Numbered from the stretch's first letter, positions 8,074 to 17,257 are shown. The stretch: 64,000 bases of DNA from Butyrivibrio sp. (GCA_017615275.1 JAGAAO010000078.1:62001-126000); one strand, 5' to 3'. The notes: generated by a model from the sequence alone, not told the origin. A program made the numbers and translations.

Positions 8074-9822
8074 CTAACTCCGTATTGCGGTTCGTTCAGG
8101 AATAATAAATTCTATTTCCGTATATTCGCCAACTTCGCTCTCAATCCTGACAACGTCGTTACTTCCGCAATAAATTCTGATTCTTTCTATAGTTCCCCAA
8201 AGTCCAAAGCTCTCTCCCTCAATATCTCCTTTTGTATTTCTCTCCGAATACAAAATCTTATTTATCTGTTGCCTTGTCATTCCGACACCTGTATCGCGAA
8301 CCGTCAAATGAAGCACATCCTCTTCCATCCTCGCTCTGACCTTTATGCTGCCCTTCTCGCCTTTTAACCTTATCCCATGATAAATACTGTTTTCAACAAG
8401 CGGCTGAAGTATCAGCTTGGGCACAATAAACTTCTTGGTGTCATCCGCAATATCAAACTCTTCATCCCAGATATCTCCGTATCTGAGTTTCTGAAGAGCC
8501 AGATAGTCCTTTACTATCTGAACCTCTCTTGAAAGAGGTATCTCTCTGTCGCCTTTACTCAGGAAATTCCGATAAAAACTTCCCAGTGTTTCAAGTGCAT
8601 CGTGAACTTTTCCCGCACCCGCATCAAGTGCCAGAAATCCTATTGTTTCCAATGAATTGTACAAAAAATGTGGTTTTATCTGCTCCTGCAGAACTCGCAT
8701 CTCAGCTCTCTGAACCGTCTTCTCTTTTTCCAGCAAAGTCTCAATAAGCTCGTTGACGTGATCTATAAGGCTGTTGTAATCCCCCTTTAGCATATCGAGC
8801 TCCATCAAAGGCATCTCGATATCAATCTTTTTGAGATTACCCGTATTCTTGTTCTCATCCATTGATTCAGACAATTTATAGATAGGATTTGTTATGTCAT
8901 TTTTTATGAACATTCCCATATGAACTGCCATGATCACAAACACCAACAATAGAAAAAGAAGTACATAAAGTATCCCATACGGAATTCCCTCCGTTCCGTA
9001 CTGCGAAACTCTCATGATAACAATAGGAAGATTGTCCACGCCGCATCCGGACAACAGCATCCTCTCTTTTCCTATCTTGATATTCTTATTTATGATCTTC
9101 GGATTTGCAAATTCCGGAGTATAATACTGCAGATAGTCCTCATTGCCCGCAAGGAATGTACCGTCTTCTCCGACAATGCATATATTGTTGTATGAAAGCT
9201 GATTGAGCATCTCCTGAAAAACATTTGCCGCTATGTTTACCATCAGTATGCCGATACGCTTCTGCGAATTGGTATCGTACACTGCTCTTTCAACCGTTAC
9301 AACAGGCTTCCCGTCTCTTCTGCGTGCTATACCGTTACAGTTAAGCACAACATTTGCTCCGCCTTCATTTGCATATATTTTTTCTCTCCACGAAAGCGAA
9401 TTAATAAGACCTTCATCGAATTCATACGAAACCGTGTTGGTCTCAACCTTCCTCATATCTTCCCTGAAGGCTATAACACAATCCACACCTTCCGTGGCAT
9501 TTAAGACATCCATGATTCCGAAACGGGCATCGTTTGTCATATTCTCATCGACATATTTCCTGTCAGCCTTGAGAAAATAAACAAATCGCTGCTCCCTCAT
9601 GATAAGCCTTGAAATGTCCATATAATTTTCTACGTCGGAATATATATTATTTGAAAGAGTCCTAAGAACATTATCCGATTCTCTGATCACATAATTCTTC
9701 TGCTCTCCCTGCGTAATAATATATGTAGATATCAAAAAAGAAATCGAAACGATAAGTACAATCCCGATAATGGTACGTCTAAAGCCTGATGAAAGCGTAG
9801 ATTTTTTGTTCTTATCTCCCAT
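8074..9822 (-). CDS. Sensor histidine kinase, YesM/LytS-type
   Basis: The 582-residue kinase has two membrane helices (about 18-37 and about 278-300) flanking an extracellular sensing region, then a HAMP-like linker, the His_kinase motif EQIKPHFLYNSLETIGFLA carrying the phospho-accepting histidine, and an HATPase domain (LVENSIYHGI N-box, RDTGVGM). Such kinases sense extracellular sugars, sometimes through the cognate binding protein. Partner of the downstream AraC-type regulator; both lie downstream of the sugar importer, separated from it by a terminator. Confidence 0.92.
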   Translation of the reverse strand: MGDKNKKSTLSSGFRRTIIGIVLIVSISFLISTYIITQGEQKNYVIRESDNVLRTLSNNIYSDVENYMDISRLIMREQRFVYFLKADRKYVDENMTNDARFGIMDVLNATEGVDCVIAFREDMRKVETNTVSYEFDEGLINSLSWREKIYANEGGANVVLNCNGIARRRDGKPVVTVERAVYDTNSQKRIGILMVNIAANVFQEMLNQLSYNNICIVGEDGTFLAGNEDYLQYYTPEFANPKIINKNIKIGKERMLLSGCGVDNLPIVIMRVSQYGTEGIPYGILYVLLFLLLVFVIMAVHMGMFIKNDITNPIYKLSESMDENKNTGNLKKIDIEMPLMELDMLKGDYNSLIDHVNELIETLLEKEKTVQRAEMRVLQEQIKPHFLYNSLETIGFLALDAGAGKVHDALETLGSFYRNFLSKGDREIPLSREVQIVKDYLALQKLRYGDIWDEEFDIADDTKKFIVPKLILQPLVENSIYHGIRLKGEKGSIKVRARMEEDVLHLTVRDTGVGMTRQQINKILYSERNTKGDIEGESFGLWGTIERIRIYCGSNDVVRIESEVGEYTEIEFIIPERTAIRS

Positions 9823-9897
9823 ACTTTTATGACCCTGCCCCCGACAAAGATTCTTATATAAAAAGATAACATTTTTTGCTTTTTATCGCAAAATAAA

Positions 9898-9927
9898 AAG
9901 ACTCAGCATCACAAAATACCGAGTCTT
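9898..9927 (-). terminator. Intrinsic terminator of the sugar ABC operon
   Basis: AAGACTC/GAGTCTT stem, 16-base loop, followed on the minus strand by TTTTATTTT; 15 bases after the permease stop codon. Confidence 0.75.
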
Positions 9928-9942
9928 AAAAGTTTTATTTTA

Positions 9943-10767
9943 TTAACCTTTAACCGCACCTGCTATAAAGCTGTCACGGATCTTACTGCTCAGAGCAACA
10001 TAAGCAATAAGTGTAGGGAATGTAGCGATTACAAGAGCCGCACCGATCGGGCCCCATTCGGTTGTATACGTTCCCGACAATTCCTTGATACCAACAGGAA
10101 GTGTTCTGTGCTTAGAATCCGAAATGAAACAGTTCGCAAACATGAACTCATTCCAGCACTGAAGATAAGCATAGATACCTACTGTTGAAAGAGCGGGCTT
10201 CATAAGAGGCATGATAATCTTGAAGAATATACCATAAAGACCACAGCCGTCAATTGTTGCAGCTTCATCCAGATCATAAGGAATATCTACCATGAATCCC
10301 GTACAAATAAGAATTGACATTGAAAGTGTAAAAGCCGAATACGGAACAATCAGTGTAGTATATTTATTGAGCCAATGAAGCTTTGAAAGCACTACGTATA
10401 AAGGCACAATTGATGCCTGAAGAGGTATTGTAAGTCCAAGCATAAACATTGCATTTGTAAGCTTACTCATCTTCCATTTAATACGTGTAAGCGCATATGT
10501 CGCCATCATAGCGGCAATGATTGAAATACCGATGGCAGCTGCTGTAACGAACAAACTGTTTACGAAGTAAAGTGCCATGTTACCGGTATTTAACGCTGAC
10601 TCATAGTTAGCCCAAATCCAGTGCCTGGGCAATCCGAGTACGTTTTCTCCGAATATTTCTTCATTATTTTTAAGAGAGAATGTAAGCATGAAATATATCG
10701 GAAATATATTGGTTATCGACCAGAGAACCAAAAGTATATGTATTAGTGATTTTTTCTTACCATTCAT
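9943..10767 (-). CDS. Carbohydrate ABC transporter permease, MalG-type
   Basis: A 274-residue membrane protein with about six helices and the ATPase-contacting EAA loop (DEAATIDGCGLYGIFFKIIMPLMKP). With the MalF-type permease two bases upstream and the binding lipoprotein further up, it forms a carbohydrate uptake type 1 importer. No ATPase gene is present, which is usual for this class where one shared MsmK-like ATPase serves several importers. Substrate cannot be told from sequence; control by the adjacent YesM/YesN-like pair is likely. Confidence 0.92.
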   Translation of the reverse strand: MNGKKKSLIHILLVLWSITNIFPIYFMLTFSLKNNEEIFGENVLGLPRHWIWANYESALNTGNMALYFVNSLFVTAAAIGISIIAAMMATYALTRIKWKMSKLTNAMFMLGLTIPLQASIVPLYVVLSKLHWLNKYTTLIVPYSAFTLSMSILICTGFMVDIPYDLDEAATIDGCGLYGIFFKIIMPLMKPALSTVGIYAYLQCWNEFMFANCFISDSKHRTLPVGIKELSGTYTTEWGPIGAALVIATFPTLIAYVALSSKIRDSFIAGAVKG

Positions 10768-10769
10768 TA

Positions 10770-11684
10770 TTAATTATCCTTTTCCTTAAATGCAGCACTT
10801 ATTAGTAACGCAAATGCAAAGCACAGAGCTATCAGCATAACCGTAATGGTACTTCCCATTCCATACCTGTTTCTCAAGAACAACATATTCTCGATCAAAG
10901 TACTCGGAACTTCCGTTGACTCAAAGGGACCACCATTAGTCAAGATACGAATAAGATCGTATGACTTAAGTGAACCGGTCACTGCAAAGATAACGCTTAC
11001 CCTAATAATTGGTTTAATGATCGGGATAACAATATATCTGTCTGTCTGCCATTTTGTGGCACCATCAAGCATTGCTGCTTCTCTTAAATCTGTTGATACG
11101 CCCTTTACTCCGGCATACATAAGGAGCATGTGATATCCTACATACTGCCAGATTGTGGGAACTATAATACTGCCAAGAGCAGTCTCTTCTTCACCGACCC
11201 AAATATGTTTCCAGCCTTCCAAATGCACAAGCTCAAGGAATCTGTTTAACAGACCGTAATCGGGATTATAGATCTTCAACCAGAGCTGACCGATAACAAC
11301 CGTAGAAATAAGCACCGGCATGAAGAAAATTGTCAAATATGCACGCTCGCCCTTTGGCTTTCTTCCAAGTATAAGCGCAAGAAGCAAAGCAAGCGGTAAC
11401 TGTATAAATACTGAAAATAGTGCCAATAACAAGGAGTTTTTCAACGCGCCCCAGAAATTAATAGAACCGCTGGTGAAAAGTTCCTGAAAATTAGCTAAAC
11501 CTATGAATGTTCCTTGTGTAAACCCATTCCAGTCAAGCATACTTGTGTATAAAGAAACTACAATGGGTGCAATCAAAACACTTACAAATAACAATAAACC
11601 TGGAAGCAGGAATACAAAGACAGTCAATCCTTTGTTTAAATCCTTTTTCCTCTTCTGTTGTAACGCACTTTTATCTCTTTCCAT
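10770..11684 (-). CDS. Carbohydrate ABC transporter permease, MalF-type
   Basis: About 304 residues with six membrane helices and the EAA motif (REAAMLDGATKWQTDRYIVIPIIKP). ATG 11684 is preferred since GGAAGG lies 9 bases upstream; the in-frame TTG at 11693 is a weaker start. The lysine-rich N-terminus (QQKRKKDLNKG) is cytoplasmic. It pairs with the MalG-type permease to form the channel. A strong hairpin separates it from the binding-protein gene upstream, which would make the permeases less abundant than the binding protein. Confidence 0.92.
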   Translation of the reverse strand: MERDKSALQQKRKKDLNKGLTVFVFLLPGLLLFVSVLIAPIVVSLYTSMLDWNGFTQGTFIGLANFQELFTSGSINFWGALKNSLLLALFSVFIQLPLALLLALILGRKPKGERAYLTIFFMPVLISTVVIGQLWLKIYNPDYGLLNRFLELVHLEGWKHIWVGEEETALGSIIVPTIWQYVGYHMLLMYAGVKGVSTDLREAAMLDGATKWQTDRYIVIPIIKPIIRVSVIFAVTGSLKSYDLIRILTNGGPFESTEVPSTLIENMLFLRNRYGMGSTITVMLIALCFAFALLISAAFKEKDN

Positions 11685-11707
11685 ACAAAACAACCTTCCA
11701 AAAAATA

Positions 11708-11750
11708 CGGTTCTTCCTCATGCTTCCCATTGGAAGCACAGGAAGAACCG
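11708..11750 (-). terminator. Intercistronic hairpin between binding protein and permeases
   Basis: An 11-bp outer stem CGGTTCTTCCT/AGGAAGAACCG encloses a 7-bp inner stem TGCTTCC/GGAAGCA; on the minus strand it is followed by TATTTTTT. It lies within the operon, so it probably acts as a partial terminator and 3'-end stabiliser for the binding-protein message. Confidence 0.8.
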
Positions 11751-11791
11751 AAAATAAAATCAATTAAATTAAAATACTGTTTTCAAAAAAA

Positions 11792-13162
11792 TTACTGAAT
11801 ATCTTTTGCAAGATTCTCGATGAACTTCTTGCCATCGATCTTGCCACCGTATACCTGTCCTACATATGAAAGATATGTATTAGCAGAATCAGCACTCATA
11901 GCTGTATCTCCGAAGAGAACCATCTGATCAGAATTCTGAACGATCTTAGCTACATCCTGTGTAAGCTGATTTACAGAGCTTGTGTCGCCTGTAACCTTCC
12001 ATGCAGGAAGTCCGCATCCATCAAGGTATCCATAGTTACAGATGAGCTTACCAAGTTCGAATGTGTAGTCAGCAGCTCTTGCAGCATTAGGTGAAGAAGC
12101 AGCTACAGCAAGTGTATCTGAAGGTCCACCGATAAGCTGTCCGAGTTTAGACTTATCTGCATTGATTACAGGGAACTCACCAACTTTTACCTTAGGGAAG
12201 AACTCTGCATTGTTTGCGAAATCTGCACAGTTCCATGTTCCGTTCATGTAGAACGCATACTTACCAGCCATGAAGTTAGCCTTAACGTCATCGTTCTTAA
12301 GACCGATTCCTGAAGGATCAAAGTATCCGTCATTGATCATCTTCTGGAATGTATCTACAGAAGCAGCAACATCTTCATTGTTCCATGTAGCTTTTCCTGC
12401 AAAGATATCGTTAAGAGCAGGTGCACCTGCAGTCTTCTCGATGATAGACTCAAGATACTCTGTTACGCACCATGTCTCTTTTCCGGCACATCCGAAAGGA
12501 ATCTTTCCTTTTGCCTTAATAGCATCACAGCACTTGATGAAATCTTCGTATGTTCCGGGGATTTCTTCGTAACCAGCCTCTTTAAGGATGTCCATGTTAG
12601 CGAAGAGACCAACAATGTTCATTGTAAGCGGAACACCGTAGTGCTTTCCGTCATATGTTGTGTTTGCAAGCATCTTCTCGTCAAGGTCGCCCTTATACTT
12701 CTCATATGCTTCATCAAGGCAGTAAACCTTTCCTGCATTTACGAAATCGCCAAGGAATGCACATGACCATGTGAAGAAAATGTCAGGCATTTCATTAGCT
12801 GATACAGCAGCTTTGATCTTTGTCTTGTAAGACTCGTTCTCGAAAGCTTCCCAATCAAGTGTAACTTCGGGATGAGCCTTCTTCATGTCTTCAATAGCTG
12901 CCTCATAAGCATGACGGTTTGAATCGCTCTCTGTAGCGATACACCACATCTTAAGAGTAATAGGATCACTTGATGCTGCATCTGCTGCGCCTGCATCTGC
13001 ACTAGCATCTGCTGATTCAGCAGGTGCTGCGTCTGCTGCCGGAGCCGCCTCTGATGCGCCGGCATTGCTGTCTCCTGCAGGTGCAGTTTTGTCTCCGCAT
13101 CCAACAAGAGAAAGGGTCATTACGCCCGCCAATAACATTGAAACTAAACGCTTCTTCTCCAT
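11792..13162 (-). CDS. Carbohydrate-binding lipoprotein of an ABC importer
   Basis: A 456-residue solute-binding protein with signal peptide and lipobox LSLVGCGD, an Ala/Asp/Ser-rich linker (about 25-65), and a family-1 sugar-binding fold (LKMWCIATESDSNRHAYEA near the start of the mature domain, MAGKYAFYMNGTWN later). ATG 13162 follows AAGGAGAGG. It delivers sugar to the two permeases encoded downstream and may also feed the YesM-like kinase. Abundant expression is suggested by the hairpin after it. Confidence 0.93.
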   Translation of the reverse strand: MEKKRLVSMLLAGVMTLSLVGCGDKTAPAGDSNAGASEAAPAADAAPAESADASADAGAADAASSDPITLKMWCIATESDSNRHAYEAAIEDMKKAHPEVTLDWEAFENESYKTKIKAAVSANEMPDIFFTWSCAFLGDFVNAGKVYCLDEAYEKYKGDLDEKMLANTTYDGKHYGVPLTMNIVGLFANMDILKEAGYEEIPGTYEDFIKCCDAIKAKGKIPFGCAGKETWCVTEYLESIIEKTAGAPALNDIFAGKATWNNEDVAASVDTFQKMINDGYFDPSGIGLKNDDVKANFMAGKYAFYMNGTWNCADFANNAEFFPKVKVGEFPVINADKSKLGQLIGGPSDTLAVAASSPNAARAADYTFELGKLICNYGYLDGCGLPAWKVTGDTSSVNQLTQDVAKIVQNSDQMVLFGDTAMSADSANTYLSYVGQVYGGKIDGKKFIENLAKDIQ

Positions 13163-13215
13163 TTCATACCTCTCCTTCTTAATAATGGAATTTTGACAGC
13201 TTTGCTGCCTTTTCT

Positions 13216-13241
13216 ATCGCAAACGCGTCGCGCGTTTCGAT
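13216..13241 (-). repeat. GC-rich hairpin in the binding-protein leader
   Basis: AAACGCG/CGCGTTT with a 3-base loop, extended by ATCG/CGAT, begins at the stop codon of the upstream lipoprotein gene. No T tract follows. It is loosely similar to the GCGAG-core hairpins before thiW, folA and thrS in this window. Confidence 0.45.
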
Positions 13242-13816
13242 CACTTACCATTACTTCCACTCTTATTTTTCGCATCATCTTTCTGAGTAACAACCATAGG
13301 CCACGGGTAATCAACCGTAAGCTTATTGCCGTCAACAGAATAGTAGAGGATCGTATCCTCTAAGGGATCTGAATACATGAGTTTAATACTGGAATTTTCT
13401 TCGTCCACAGAATAGTGTCCGTAAAAGATATCTTCCTCGCTGAACTCCCCTTCCGGTGTGAAAGTAAATACCCATCCGTTATCTTGTTTCCAAGTGCCCA
13501 CTATACCATCAGGTTGCCCCTCGCCCTGATAGTCATAAACGGATTCGTCGTAAAAAACCATTGTATCTTTATCCATGTAATATCTGTGCTCTACCGAATT
13601 ACCGTCCTTGTCCGTCAGCGTTATGCTGTCATCATCTTTCACATACTTATAAGATTCTCCCTTGAAAACAGCTTTACCGTCATCATACAGAGCAAGAGCT
13701 TCTTCAGTAGGTTCGTGGTTATAAGCCCAACTCTCAGCAGGCTTCCCACATCCACCGAGAATAAGCATCACTGTTGTCAAAACTGCTATGTCTATTCCCT
13801 TTTTTAAACCCTTCAT
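13241..13816 (-). CDS. Small lipoprotein of unknown function
   Basis: About 191 residues with a signal peptide and lipobox (LGGCGK). The mature part is beta-rich with repeated short motifs (DDDSITLTDKDGNSVEHRYYMDKDTMVFYDES and GTWKQDNGWVFTFTPEGEFSEE read as separate pieces), like lipocalin-style secreted domains found in many Clostridia; no family could be named. ATG 13816 is chosen because GAGGTGG lies 8 bases upstream; a GTG at 13828 is also in frame. It sits 78 bases upstream of the sugar-binding lipoprotein and may be co-transcribed with it. Confidence 0.65.
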   Translation of the reverse strand: MKGLKKGIDIAVLTTVMLILGGCGKPAESWAYNHEPTEEALALYDDGKAVFKGESYKYVKDDDSITLTDKDGNSVEHRYYMDKDTMVFYDESVYDYQGEGQPDGIVGTWKQDNGWVFTFTPEGEFSEEDIFYGHYSVDEENSSIKLMYSDPLEDTILYYSVDGNKLTVDYPWPMVVTQKDDAKNKSGSNGK

Positions 13817-13858
13817 GCTTACCGCCACCTCGATGAATAAGATATTAAGTTGCAGGTG

Positions 13859-13993
13859 TCAAAAGTGTCTTTTGACCCTTACGCCATATTTATAAAAATA
13901 ATATAAACGATTAAGTAATTTATCAGAATATAATTTTTTTACCTCATTAAGCACTTTTTTTACTTCTTGACCATAAATCTCAAAATATTCCAT
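13859..13993 (-). CDS. Possible 44-residue Lys/Tyr-rich ORF or gene relic
   Basis: The 320-base gap between genes holds one open frame that ends RLYYFYKYGVRVKRHF; its last codons and stop fall inside a perfect palindrome (GTCAAAAG/CTTTTGAC, 13858-13876). Base composition of third positions looks protein-like and the frame stays open a further 16 codons upstream, to a TAG, without a start codon. No Shine-Dalgarno precedes the ATG at 13993. It may be the 3' remnant of a longer gene. The rest of the gap is AT-rich with nothing I recognise. Confidence 0.25.
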   Translation of the reverse strand: MEYFEIYGQEVKKVLNEVKKLYSDKLLNRLYYFYKYGVRVKRHF

Positions 13994-14106
13994 TATTTTT
14001 TGTGCAACATGTTTACAATCACTATATTCTTTTTGTGTAAACTAAATAAAATTTGATGCATTTTCATTACCAAGCCCCGATTTATACGTCATTCTGCCAT
14101 CAAAAA

Positions 14107-14149
14107 AGAGCTATCGCATTCCTCATGCTATAAGGAATGCGATAGCTCT
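14107..14149 (-). terminator. Strong terminator overlapping the foldase stop codon
   Basis: A perfect 16-bp stem (AGAGCTATCGCATTCC and its complement, 11-base loop) followed on the minus strand by TTTTTT. The stop codon of the parvulin gene lies inside the ascending arm. Confidence 0.9.
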
Positions 14150-15239
14150 ATTTTATGTGCTTCTGGTAGACTTCCATAAGGCTCTTGGTGGTTACGTTGG
14201 GATCGTCCACGAGCGTCACACTGTTCCAGAGCCTTTCGTTGAGCTGCTTGTTCATAGTAGCAACGAAATGATCATACTTCTCTCCGAACACTTCACGCTT
14301 TCTCTCCTCCACGATCTTCACCTTGTTTGCCTCGGTCTCCTCGCGGTTAAATGTGCTGATGCACTTTATTATCACATAGCCGTCGTCGGTTTTGACAACC
14401 TTACTTACTTCATCGTTTCCGAGGTTGAATGCAACCTCCTCATACGCAGGTTCGACTCCGCCTTTACCGAAGGAGATAACAGACTCCTCCGCTTCGTTGT
14501 AGTCTGCGATGAGCTTGTCGAAATCAGCACCTTCGGAAAGCTGGACGTATACACTGTCAGCTTTGGCTTTTGCCGCTGCCATCTTGGAATCGTCGAATTC
14601 CACTCTGTTTCCGCCTGCATCCAAGGAATAAGTCTTTATCAGAATCTGCTTTACGGTTATCGTTCTTGCTTCATCGTCGCTTATCTCGGGATTGATATCC
14701 CTGATGATATAGTCGTAGAGCTTGTCTGCAAGAGCATGATCTCTGTATATTGCAGCGATCTCTTCTTTCGTTATACCATCCATGGCTTTGATATCGGCTT
14801 CTGTCAAAGATGCGTAGTATTCATCCGCAGCCTCTTCTGTTTTCTTAAGATCTTTTTCATCAAGAGTGATCCCGTTTTCCGCCGCCAGAATATCCATCGC
14901 TTTTATCTGCGCGATCTTGGCAAGAACAGAATCTTTTAACCTGTCCTGAACGGTTCCGCTTCCCGCGGCATGTCCCCATATATCGGAACCAAAGCTCTCT
15001 TCGTAGCCTTCCTGCGTATTTACAAGATACGCCTTCGCCTCCTTGAGAGTACATACGGTATCCTCTATTCTGAATACTTCCTTATCCGAAAAACCTGTAG
15101 TGAACACCACTTTGATCTGCGCTGCATTTTCTCCGCATCCCGAAAGCAGAACACAAGAACACGCAACAGCCAAGGCTGTTGCGCATTTTTTTATTATTGT
15201 ATTTTGTTTGAATCCATTGTTATGAATTATTTTTCTCAC
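14148..15239 (-). CDS. Parvulin-type peptidyl-prolyl isomerase lipoprotein (PrsA/SurA-like)
   Basis: A 363-residue exported foldase: long signal peptide with lipobox (LLSGCGEN), an N-terminal SurA_N-like helical region (about 75-190) and a rotamase domain (about 200-310; VKQILIKT, EGADFDKLIADY, GYVIIKCIS). It would catalyse proline isomerisation of secreted proteins outside the membrane. The start is GTG 15239, with AAGGG 6-7 bases upstream. It follows leuA by 23 bases, so the two are probably co-transcribed although unrelated in function. The parvulin core motif is degenerate, so activity could be reduced. Confidence 0.82.
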   Translation of the reverse strand: MRKIIHNNGFKQNTIIKKCATALAVACSCVLLSGCGENAAQIKVVFTTGFSDKEVFRIEDTVCTLKEAKAYLVNTQEGYEESFGSDIWGHAAGSGTVQDRLKDSVLAKIAQIKAMDILAAENGITLDEKDLKKTEEAADEYYASLTEADIKAMDGITKEEIAAIYRDHALADKLYDYIIRDINPEISDDEARTITVKQILIKTYSLDAGGNRVEFDDSKMAAAKAKADSVYVQLSEGADFDKLIADYNEAEESVISFGKGGVEPAYEEVAFNLGNDEVSKVVKTDDGYVIIKCISTFNREETEANKVKIVEERKREVFGEKYDHFVATMNKQLNERLWNSVTLVDDPNVTTKSLMEVYQKHIK

Positions 15240-15262
15240 TTTGCACCCTTAACTTAGGTTCG

Positions 15263-17257
15263 TTATCTGTCGCTGCAACGATACTGAACGGGAGTCATAC
15301 CAAATCTCTCCTTGAAGAGGCGATTAAAGTGCTCTACGTTCTGATAGCCTGAAGCCTCGGCGACTTTCTCGACCTTCATATTTCCGTTTCTTAAGAGAGT
15401 GCTTGCCTTGTTAAGTCTTATCTGCTTAACATTCTCACCGAAAGTCATTCCCGACTTGTCCTTGATGAACTTGGACAAATACGGTTTTGAAAGGAAGAAC
15501 TGCTTTGAAAGATCTTCAAGTGTGATCGTGAGATAATTCTCCTGAATATAATTCATGATCGCATTGATTCTCACATCTCTCACGTCCTTGTTGTTCCTGA
15601 CTGCTTCCGTCTGGTTAACGGCAACAACAAGCGCATTGATTGAAGATCTGATAATGTCTTCGTCGACTCCCACGCCCCAATACTTCTTTCCTTCATATGT
15701 GATTCCCACATATGTGCAAGCCTTGGAAGAAGATCCTCTTGAAAGAGCATGCTCCTCATATGTAGAAAGCTCATAGTTTATTCCGAAGTACTGCTTGATG
15801 GCGTTACTTACAGCGTCGAGACGTCCGTTTCCGTTTGCCTCAACAATCTGCTCAACGTCAAGATGACTGATCTTGATCTCCGCAAGTATTCCTTCATTCT
15901 GTTTGAAATGGCATTCCACAATTCTGAATACATGACTGTTGTGGACATACTTATCCTCAAAGATCTGATAGATACGCATGGGTGAAAGCTCCGCATGCTC
16001 TCTGTCGGAAATGTCCTTGATGGTGTAGCTGACATCTTCCTGCATCTCTCTGGGAACCATCATACCATAATTATTCTTAAGAATATAGCTTACGCCACCT
16101 TTTCCTGACTGGCTGTTAATTCTGATAACATCTCCGTCGTACTCTCTTCCGATATCCTTGGGATCGATGGGAAGATAAGGCACCGACCATATTCCTTTGT
16201 CCTTTTTAAGTTCATGCCAGGAGAATCCTTTTGAGATAGCATCCTGATGAGAACCTGAAAATGCTGTAAACACAAGCTGTCCCGCATAAGGCTGTCTCTC
16301 ATAGATACGCATTCTCGTAAGTTTCTCATATGTCTCACCAACCTGAGGAAGGTGTGAAAAATCAAGTCCCGGATCAACACCGTGTGAATACATGTTGATG
16401 GCAAGTGTAACGATATCAACGTTACCTGTTCTCTCACCGTTTCCGAAAAGTGTTCCTTCAATTCTGTCAGCACCTGCAAGGCAACCGAGCTCAGCATCGC
16501 CGATACCCGTTCCTCTGTCATTGTGAGGATGAAGAGAAAGTGTAACCGCATCGCGATACTTAAGTGAATTGTGAATATATTCAACCTGAGTCGCAAACAC
16601 GTGAGGCATCGCAATCTCAACGGTTGTAGGAATGTTGATTATTACTTTGTTTTCTTTTGTAGGCTTCCAAACATCCAAAACAGCGTTGCAGACTTCAACA
16701 GCATAGTCAACCTCTGTTCCGGGGAAACTCTCGGGTGAATATTCAAAAGAGAAATTTCCTTCAGTCTCTTTTGCGAGCTTATCAAGCATCTTGGCACCTT
16801 CAACGGCAATCTTCTTAACTTCCGCCTTGTCCTTCTTGAACACCTGCTCGCGCTGTGCTACGGATGTTGAATTGTAAAGGTGAATTATAGCTCTGGGAGC
16901 TCCCTTTACAGCTTCAAAAGTTCTCTTGATGATGTGCTCTCTTGCCTGTGTGAGAACCTGAACCGTAACATCATCGGGAATCATATTTCTTTCAATCAAA
17001 GTTCTTGCAAATTCATATTCTGTAACAGAAGCTGCAGGGAATCCAATCTCGATTTCCTTAAATCCCAGCTTAACTAGCATCGTAAAAAATTCCAATTTTT
17101 CCTCAAGACTCATTGGCTCGATAAGTGCCTGGTTTCCGTCTCTTAGGTCAACGCTGCACCAAATGGGTGGATGATCGATATAATCTTTTGTCACCCAGTT
17201 GTAGGTTGCCTTTGGAGGCATAAAATACTGACGCTGATACTTCTGAAAATTATCCAT
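15263..17257 (-). CDS. leuA: 2-isopropylmalate synthase fused to an AraC-type HTH domain
   Basis: Residues 1 to about 558 are a class II LeuA, which condenses acetyl-CoA with 2-oxoisovalerate in leucine synthesis: catalytic start WCSVDLRDGNQAL, metal histidines in SLHPHNDRGTG, GNGERTGNVD, and the LeuA allosteric dimer domain (EIKISHLDVEQIVEANGNGRLDAV split). Residues about 559-664 are an AraC/XylS double HTH (TLEDLSKQFFLSKPYLSKFI; VEKVAEASGYQNVEHFNRLF; FGMTPVQYR). The frame is continuous with no stop between. Ordinary LeuA of this type ends near residue 560. The fusion suggests a leucine-sensing enzyme that binds DNA; no T-box or leucine-rich leader precedes the gene. AAGGAG lies 10 bases before ATG 17257. 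Confidence 0.92.
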   Translation of the reverse strand: MDNFQKYQRQYFMPPKATYNWVTKDYIDHPPIWCSVDLRDGNQALIEPMSLEEKLEFFTMLVKLGFKEIEIGFPAASVTEYEFARTLIERNMIPDDVTVQVLTQAREHIIKRTFEAVKGAPRAIIHLYNSTSVAQREQVFKKDKAEVKKIAVEGAKMLDKLAKETEGNFSFEYSPESFPGTEVDYAVEVCNAVLDVWKPTKENKVIINIPTTVEIAMPHVFATQVEYIHNSLKYRDAVTLSLHPHNDRGTGIGDAELGCLAGADRIEGTLFGNGERTGNVDIVTLAINMYSHGVDPGLDFSHLPQVGETYEKLTRMRIYERQPYAGQLVFTAFSGSHQDAISKGFSWHELKKDKGIWSVPYLPIDPKDIGREYDGDVIRINSQSGKGGVSYILKNNYGMMVPREMQEDVSYTIKDISDREHAELSPMRIYQIFEDKYVHNSHVFRIVECHFKQNEGILAEIKISHLDVEQIVEANGNGRLDAVSNAIKQYFGINYELSTYEEHALSRGSSSKACTYVGITYEGKKYWGVGVDEDIIRSSINALVVAVNQTEAVRNNKDVRDVRINAIMNYIQENYLTITLEDLSKQFFLSKPYLSKFIKDKSGMTFGENVKQIRLNKASTLLRNGNMKVEKVAEASGYQNVEHFNRLFKERFGMTPVQYRCSDR

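Noticed and set aside
13858..13876. -35 box for the small lipoprotein gene in TTGACACC
   Set aside because: Any -10 at proper spacing would fall almost on the Shine-Dalgarno, leaving no room for a leader; the palindrome is more likely part of a relic or an operator.
14157..14939. 260-codon plus-strand frame opposite the foldase gene
   Set aside because: It is a mirror of the parvulin gene; composition (Cys, Phe, Val rich) is typical of an antisense shadow and no ribosome-binding site fits.
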